Part shown: positions 60,336 to 64,000 of the stretch, piece by piece
Layout of the letters: each line of letters opens with the position of its first letter
Position numbering within the stretch: position 1 is the stretch's first letter
DNA from: Clostridium vitabionis
Lineage (GTDB): Bacteria; Bacillota; Clostridia; Lachnospirales; Lachnospiraceae
DNA: 64,000 bases
Direction: 5' to 3'
NCBI RefSeq assembly: GCF_015351765.1
Contig: NZ_JADKQA010000002.1
Span: 268,913-332,912 of the forward strand
The notes under the pieces: generated by a model
The model's input: only the letters and a program-made list of their open reading frames with translations
What the model was told of the DNA's origin: nothing
Database searches by the model: none
Translations under genes and position numbers: made by a program

Positions 60336-61292
60336 ATGACGAAAATCAATCGTTTTGGCAACATGATGCCTTCAGAGGAACAGAAAAGACGGCCCTACCT
60401 TCTGGATCGCACGCCGTTTCAGATTGCGGGCAATCTTTATTATGTCGGAAATGAATGGTGCAGCTCTCACCTGATCGATACAGGATCCGGACTGATCTTG
60501 CTTGATGTTCCGTGCGCTTCAGGACTGCCGGGGCTTTTGTATAATATCGACTACCTCGGATTTCATATCAGAGATATCCGGTACATTATCGTATCCCATG
60601 CGCACACAGATCATTTCGGCTGTGTCAACGCGCTGGTGCACAGGACTCATGCCAAGACATTTCTCGGAGCGGTGGATGCACAGGATATGCGGGAGCATGC
60701 GGATCGCATGGAAGCAATGAATCAGAATCTGGGAGTATATAACGAGACCTTTTCGCCAGACGTGGAGCTGCAGGACGGCGACATCATTGAACTGGGCAAT
60801 ACCAGGATACGCTGCGTATTTACACCGGGACACACGGTGGGCGTGATGTCACACTTCTGGGACATGCAGTATAAGGGAAAAACGATTCACGTAGGCATCT
60901 ACGGAGGGGCAGGTTTTGGGTCTCTCTCGCGGAAGGCGCTGGAAAAGAACGGGTTGCCGCTTTCCATGCAGCAAACGTTTCTTTCTTCTATCGATAAGGT
61001 ATGGAATGAGCCGGTAGATCTGATGCTGGGGAATCATCCATTTCACAATGATGTCTATCAAAAGTACATGCGCAGATGCAGGGGAGAGGAGGAGCCCTTC
61101 ATCGATCCGACGGAATGGCACAGGTATCTGCAGGAGCTGAGAGACTGTTATTCGGAATTTCTGAAGCTGAGTGACGAGGAGATTGAACGCATGTACGCTT
61201 CTAGCCAGCTGCAGGCGTATTATGACGGCTGTTTTGAGAGCGACGGAGGGGAAGGTGAGGATACACCTGGAGAATGCGATCGTGTCAGCTGA
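60336..61292 (+). CDS. MBL-fold metallo-hydrolase
   Basis: A 318-residue protein with the metallo-beta-lactamase motif SHAHTDHFG (HxHxDH), FTPGHTVGVMSH as the third His and the late LGNHPFHND as the fourth. The arrangement resembles class B3-like hydrolases, but no substrate can be assigned. Divergent from the LysR gene. The last codons overlap a DctP relic. Confidence 0.82.
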   Translation: MTKINRFGNMMPSEEQKRRPYLLDRTPFQIAGNLYYVGNEWCSSHLIDTGSGLILLDVPCASGLPGLLYNIDYLGFHIRDIRYIIVSHAHTDHFGCVNALVHRTHAKTFLGAVDAQDMREHADRMEAMNQNLGVYNETFSPDVELQDGDIIELGNTRIRCVFTPGHTVGVMSHFWDMQYKGKTIHVGIYGGAGFGSLSRKALEKNGLPLSMQQTFLSSIDKVWNEPVDLMLGNHPFHNDVYQKYMRRCRGEEEPFIDPTEWHRYLQELRDCYSEFLKLSDEEIERMYASSQLQAYYDGCFESDGGEGEDTPGECDRVS

Positions 61293-61414
61293 CGGATGAG
61301 GTACGGCAGCAGATGAAGGATGCGGCGGCTCCGGCGATTGAGACAGTCAAGGAGGCGGTCGGAAATGACGCAATGTATGCGGCAGTGGAAAAGCTGATTG
61401 CAGAAGCCAAGTAA
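61286..61414 (+). pseudogene. DctP-like TRAP transporter subunit, C-terminal relic
   Basis: The frame LTDEVRQQMKDAAAPAIE then VGNDAMYAAVEKLIAEAK matches the helical C-terminus of TRAP dicarboxylate substrate-binding proteins. The rest of the gene is absent. Confidence 0.5.
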
Positions 61415-61590
61415 AAGGGGGAAGGGGAAAACTGATAGGCATGATACCGTACGGGGTTACCTGTGCGGTATTTTTGAAAATTTACCGGCGCATTCTCGTG
61501 ACTTCAGTCATGAGTTAGCCGGTAGAAGAATTTAGAAACTTTTTAGATCATGCAGGTGCCAATTACCACTGCATATGCTATAATAATTAC

Positions 61591-62022
61591 ATGGATAAAA
61601 GTGTTTATGATACAAGAGAAAATGATCTTACATATGGTCGTGGATATGTGTACAGCATTCAGTATCACATTGTATGGTGTACAAAATATCGTAAAGCAGT
61701 CCTTCGGCACGGCATCGACGATGACCTGAAAGCGTATCTGATGCAGATTGCGGCAGATTACGATTTCAGTATTCAGGCTATGGAAGTCATGCCGGACCAT
61801 GTACATCTGCTCATATCCTGTAAGCCGCAATTCTGCCCGTCGAATATGATCAAAATCCTGAAGGGCAATACAGCAAGATGGATGTTTATTCATCATCCGG
61901 AACTGAAATCCAGCCTTTGTGGCGGGCACTTATGGAATCCATCCTATTGTATTGTCACGGTAAGTGACCGAACAAAGGAAATGGTTGAGCAATATATTCA
62001 TTCTCAGAAAGCGAAATCATGA
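61591..62022 (+). CDS. tnpA: IS200/IS605 transposase TnpA (HUH Y1)
   Basis: A 143-residue HUH transposase. The metal motif is MPDHVHLLISCKP, and the catalytic Tyr is in MVEQYIHSQKAKS. It overlaps tnpB by four bases (ATGA). Intact. Confidence 0.9.
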   Translation: MDKSVYDTRENDLTYGRGYVYSIQYHIVWCTKYRKAVLRHGIDDDLKAYLMQIAADYDFSIQAMEVMPDHVHLLISCKPQFCPSNMIKILKGNTARWMFIHHPELKSSLCGGHLWNPSYCIVTVSDRTKEMVEQYIHSQKAKS

Positions 62023-63368
62023 AGCTGACTGCCACGTATTCCGTGAAACTAAATAAGAACGGCATATCCCGTGCCCTGAAAGATACGGTTGATCTCTACA
62101 GGAAAGCTGTGGATTTTTACATTTCCGTCATTAACGGTGAGTGGGATGCTGCCTTTTGCACGATCACAACGCAGAAAGCGGCGGTTAATACAGCGGAAGC
62201 ATTGTCTGTTGCGACGAAGAAGCGCCCCGCTGTGAAATACGACTTTGGCACCGGGTTCTACAAGTTTCCCAGCTACTTACGAAGAGCGGGAATTGCGGAA
62301 GCCTTTGGAAAGGTGTCTTCCTACAGATCAAACCTTGCAAACTGGGAATCTTCCGATCCCCGTACCAGGGGCGCAAGACCCGGTTTCCCGAAGGCGGGCT
62401 TTGTGTGCCCTGCCCTGTACAGAGGCAACTGCTATGTCCGCGTGGATCATTACACCGCACGGATCAAAGCTTTTGTCCGCAACACATGGGATTGGATCAC
62501 AGTCCGCCTCCGCAAAACGGATGTGGATTATATCCTGCGCCACTGCCAGTTTCGAAAGGAATGTGTACCTACGCTTCAAAAACGTGGCAAGTGCTGGTAT
62601 CTGGATTTTCCATTTCAGCAGGAAGGTAAGCTGCACAATACAGAGATTTTCAATCAGACCATAGTGGCGGTCGATCTTGGCATGAACAGCTGCTGTGTAT
62701 GTTCGGTCATGCGGCCGGATGGCACGATCCTTGGAAGACGATTTCTCCGCCTTCCAAGAGAGTACGACTCTCTTACCCGCAAGGTATCGCACATAAAATA
62801 CGCGCAGCGGCATGGCTCGAGAAGCGTGCGCCGCTTATGGAAGCTTGCTGATGGTGTGAATGATGATATTGCCGTAAAGACAGCGCAGTTTATTCTTGAT
62901 ACCGCTGTCCTGTACAGCGCTGACACGATTGTCTTCGAACACCTCGACCTTAGCGGCAGGAAACGCGGCTCAAAACGTCAGCGCCTGCACTTATGGAAGG
63001 CAAGACGTGTACAGGCGGTTGTCAGCGACAAGGCGCACGCCCTTTCCATGCGGATCAGCAGGATCAATGCCTGGGGGACCTCACGTCTTGCGTTTGACGG
63101 CTCTGGCAGGATCCTGCGCGGCAGGGAGTCTTCCAAGACAAATGGGAATTACAGCCTGTGTGAGTTTCAGACAGGCAAGGTATACAACTGCGATCTCAAT
63201 GCCAGCTACAATATCGGGTCACGATATTTTGTGCGTGAGATCTTAAAGTCCCTTCCGGTAACGGAAGGGCAGCGCATCCAGGCAAAAGTTCCCGGATGTG
63301 CAAAGAGAAGTACCTGCACACTGTCCACACTCATTCGTTTAGACGCAGAACTCCATGCTGCGGCATAG
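62019..63368 (+). CDS. tnpB: TnpB RNA-guided nuclease with altered zinc ribbon
   Basis: A 449-residue TnpB. RuvC-I is IVAVDLGMNSCCVCSVM, RuvC-II is DTIVFEHLDLSGRKRG and RuvC-III is YNCDLNASYNIG. The usual CxxCG...CxxC zinc ribbon is replaced by INAWGTSRLAFDGSGRILRG and YSLCEFQTGKVYNC, with only two of the cysteines. The catalytic triad looks complete, so this is a divergent but possibly functional subtype. The guide RNA is expected at 63300-63460. Confidence 0.88.
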   Translation: MKLTATYSVKLNKNGISRALKDTVDLYRKAVDFYISVINGEWDAAFCTITTQKAAVNTAEALSVATKKRPAVKYDFGTGFYKFPSYLRRAGIAEAFGKVSSYRSNLANWESSDPRTRGARPGFPKAGFVCPALYRGNCYVRVDHYTARIKAFVRNTWDWITVRLRKTDVDYILRHCQFRKECVPTLQKRGKCWYLDFPFQQEGKLHNTEIFNQTIVAVDLGMNSCCVCSVMRPDGTILGRRFLRLPREYDSLTRKVSHIKYAQRHGSRSVRRLWKLADGVNDDIAVKTAQFILDTAVLYSADTIVFEHLDLSGRKRGSKRQRLHLWKARRVQAVVSDKAHALSMRISRINAWGTSRLAFDGSGRILRGRESSKTNGNYSLCEFQTGKVYNCDLNASYNIGSRYFVREILKSLPVTEGQRIQAKVPGCAKRSTCTLSTLIRLDAELHAAA

Positions 63369-63686
63369 GGTATCGGTATCTTAACTGTATCTGTGGTCAG
63401 CGAGTCCATTACTGCCGGAAGGTGGTATGGAAGCACGCGACTTTGGTCGTGTGAGACTTCACTGGATGGAGTCCGCCATCCTTTTTGCCCACCTGATCTT
63501 TACTCTTGCTGCGCCTGAGTACATCTGGATCATTATCGGGATCTGAAAACCTATATCGCTTGACTTTCTGCTAAAAATACACTATCTTAAAACCAAGAAA
63601 CAAAGAAATATGTATATCTGTGCTACTCGTGGCATAGAAGGGGAGGAATAGCAACGGCGGTTATGACGGCAAGGAGATCTCACGGT
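63369..63686 (+). other. right end of the IS element and spacer before the AbrB-type gene
   Basis: Up to about 63460 this is the IS right end, where the TnpB guide RNA would be encoded. After it, the spacer shows a short open frame, LIFTLAAPEYIWIIIGI, that might be a membrane-protein relic, and then nothing I can name. Confidence 0.4.
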
Positions 63687-64000
63687 ATGGAACGGAAAAT
63701 GATTCGCATTTCTGGAAAACGTCAGATCACGATTCCTCAGAAATATTTTGATTTGCTGGGCTTTGATACGGAAGCCGAGTGCATTTTGCGCGGCAACGAG
63801 CTGGTGATCCGTCCGGTCTCTGAGCGCAGCGGCGGTGAGTTCGCCGAAGCGATCCTGGCGGATCTGATCTCACAGGGCTATCAGGGGGACGAACTGCTGT
63901 CAAAGTTTAAGGAAACGCAGAAAAAAGTGCGCCCTGCAGTAAAGACGATGATCGATGAGGCGGACGCACTAGCCGCAACTGGCGGAAGCACTGCTTCTCT
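63687..64000 (+). CDS. AbrB/SpoVT-type antitoxin-like protein (partial)
   Basis: The first 104 codons of a gene running off the right edge. The N-terminal swapped-hairpin DNA-binding fold is MIRISGKRQITIPQKYFDLL ... ECILRGNELVIRPV (about 5-50), followed by a helical region (EAILADLISQGYQGDELLSKF). Such proteins are often antitoxins paired with a RelE- or MazF-type toxin, expected downstream. AAGGAG precedes the ATG. Confidence 0.75.
   Translation, partial: MERKMIRISGKRQITIPQKYFDLLGFDTEAECILRGNELVIRPVSERSGGEFAEAILADLISQGYQGDELLSKFKETQKKVRPAVKTMIDEADALAATGGSTAS

Larger units (their letters stand above)
61490..63462 (+). mobile_element. second IS200/IS605-family element with tnpA and tnpB
   Basis: Left end hairpin CTCGTGACTTCAGTCATGAG (about 61495-61514). 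Right end hairpin CACGCGACTTTGGTCGTGTG (about 63434-63453). Both genes face the right end. Exact edges estimated. Confidence 0.82.

Noticed and set aside
1-64000. tRNA or rRNA genes
   Set aside because: I scanned intergenic stretches for cloverleaf-like patterns and rRNA signatures and saw none.

Overview
The window looks like a chromosomal segment of a GC-rich, Gram-positive anaerobe of the class Clostridia, most likely a Lachnospiraceae member. This is inferred from gene content and protein style, not from a marker gene: there is no rRNA or tRNA. Pointers are a SigV/RsiV-type ECF sigma/anti-sigma pair, a SleB-type cell-wall hydrolase, a monoderm-style type IV pilus (T4P) locus, an S24-repressor/Y-family polymerase cassette, and several IS200/IS605-group insertions typical of gut Clostridia. 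Core genes are clearly GC-rich; several inserted pieces (11.0-12.8 kb, 34.5-36.7 kb, 38.2-39.1 kb) are more AT-rich.

Layout. (1) 0-5 kb: end of a phosphohexomutase, a SleB lipoprotein, cardiolipin synthase, an HD 5'-nucleotidase and three small proteins. (2) 5-10.4 kb: a damage-response-like cassette (DUF5131, XRE, S24 repressor, divergent Y-family polymerase, conserved small protein). An IscB nuclease with its probable omega RNA sits between the polymerase and its downstream partner. (3) 10.5-21.5 kb: an HxlR regulator next to an IS200/IS605 element, rarA, an MmcQ/YjbR fusion, an ArsR remnant, two transporters around an IS5-type element, sigV-rsiV, and ferritin. (4) 21.7-36.8 kb: prepilin peptidase, pilM-N-O-B-T-C, then an array of seven major-pilin-like genes or relics, three of them broken. 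(5) 36.8-39.3 kb: degraded IS256 pieces around an Abi_2/HEPN gene and a LysM relic. (6) 39.7-52.1 kb: six cyclic-di-GMP genes or gene parts, one split by an IS. (7) 52.1-58.1 kb: minor pilins ending in a 979-residue pilin-like protein with GLUG-type repeats. (8) 58-64 kb: DMT transporter, LysR, MBL hydrolase, DctP relic, a second IS200/IS605 element and an AbrB-type antitoxin cut by the window end.

The main story is a T4P locus with a dense c-di-GMP gene cluster inside it. PilB carries an N-terminal MshEN-type domain, a known c-di-GMP-binding module, so the diguanylate cyclases and phosphodiesterases encoded a few kilobases away are plausible direct regulators of pilus extension. The pilin array has near-constant 5' ends and unrelated 3' ends. 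Two different IS elements have split genes of this island, a pilin and a GGDEF-EAL gene. In both cases the flanking duplication lets the original reading frame be rebuilt exactly. Three OMEGA-type RNA-guided nucleases (one IscB, two TnpB) lie in the 64 kb.
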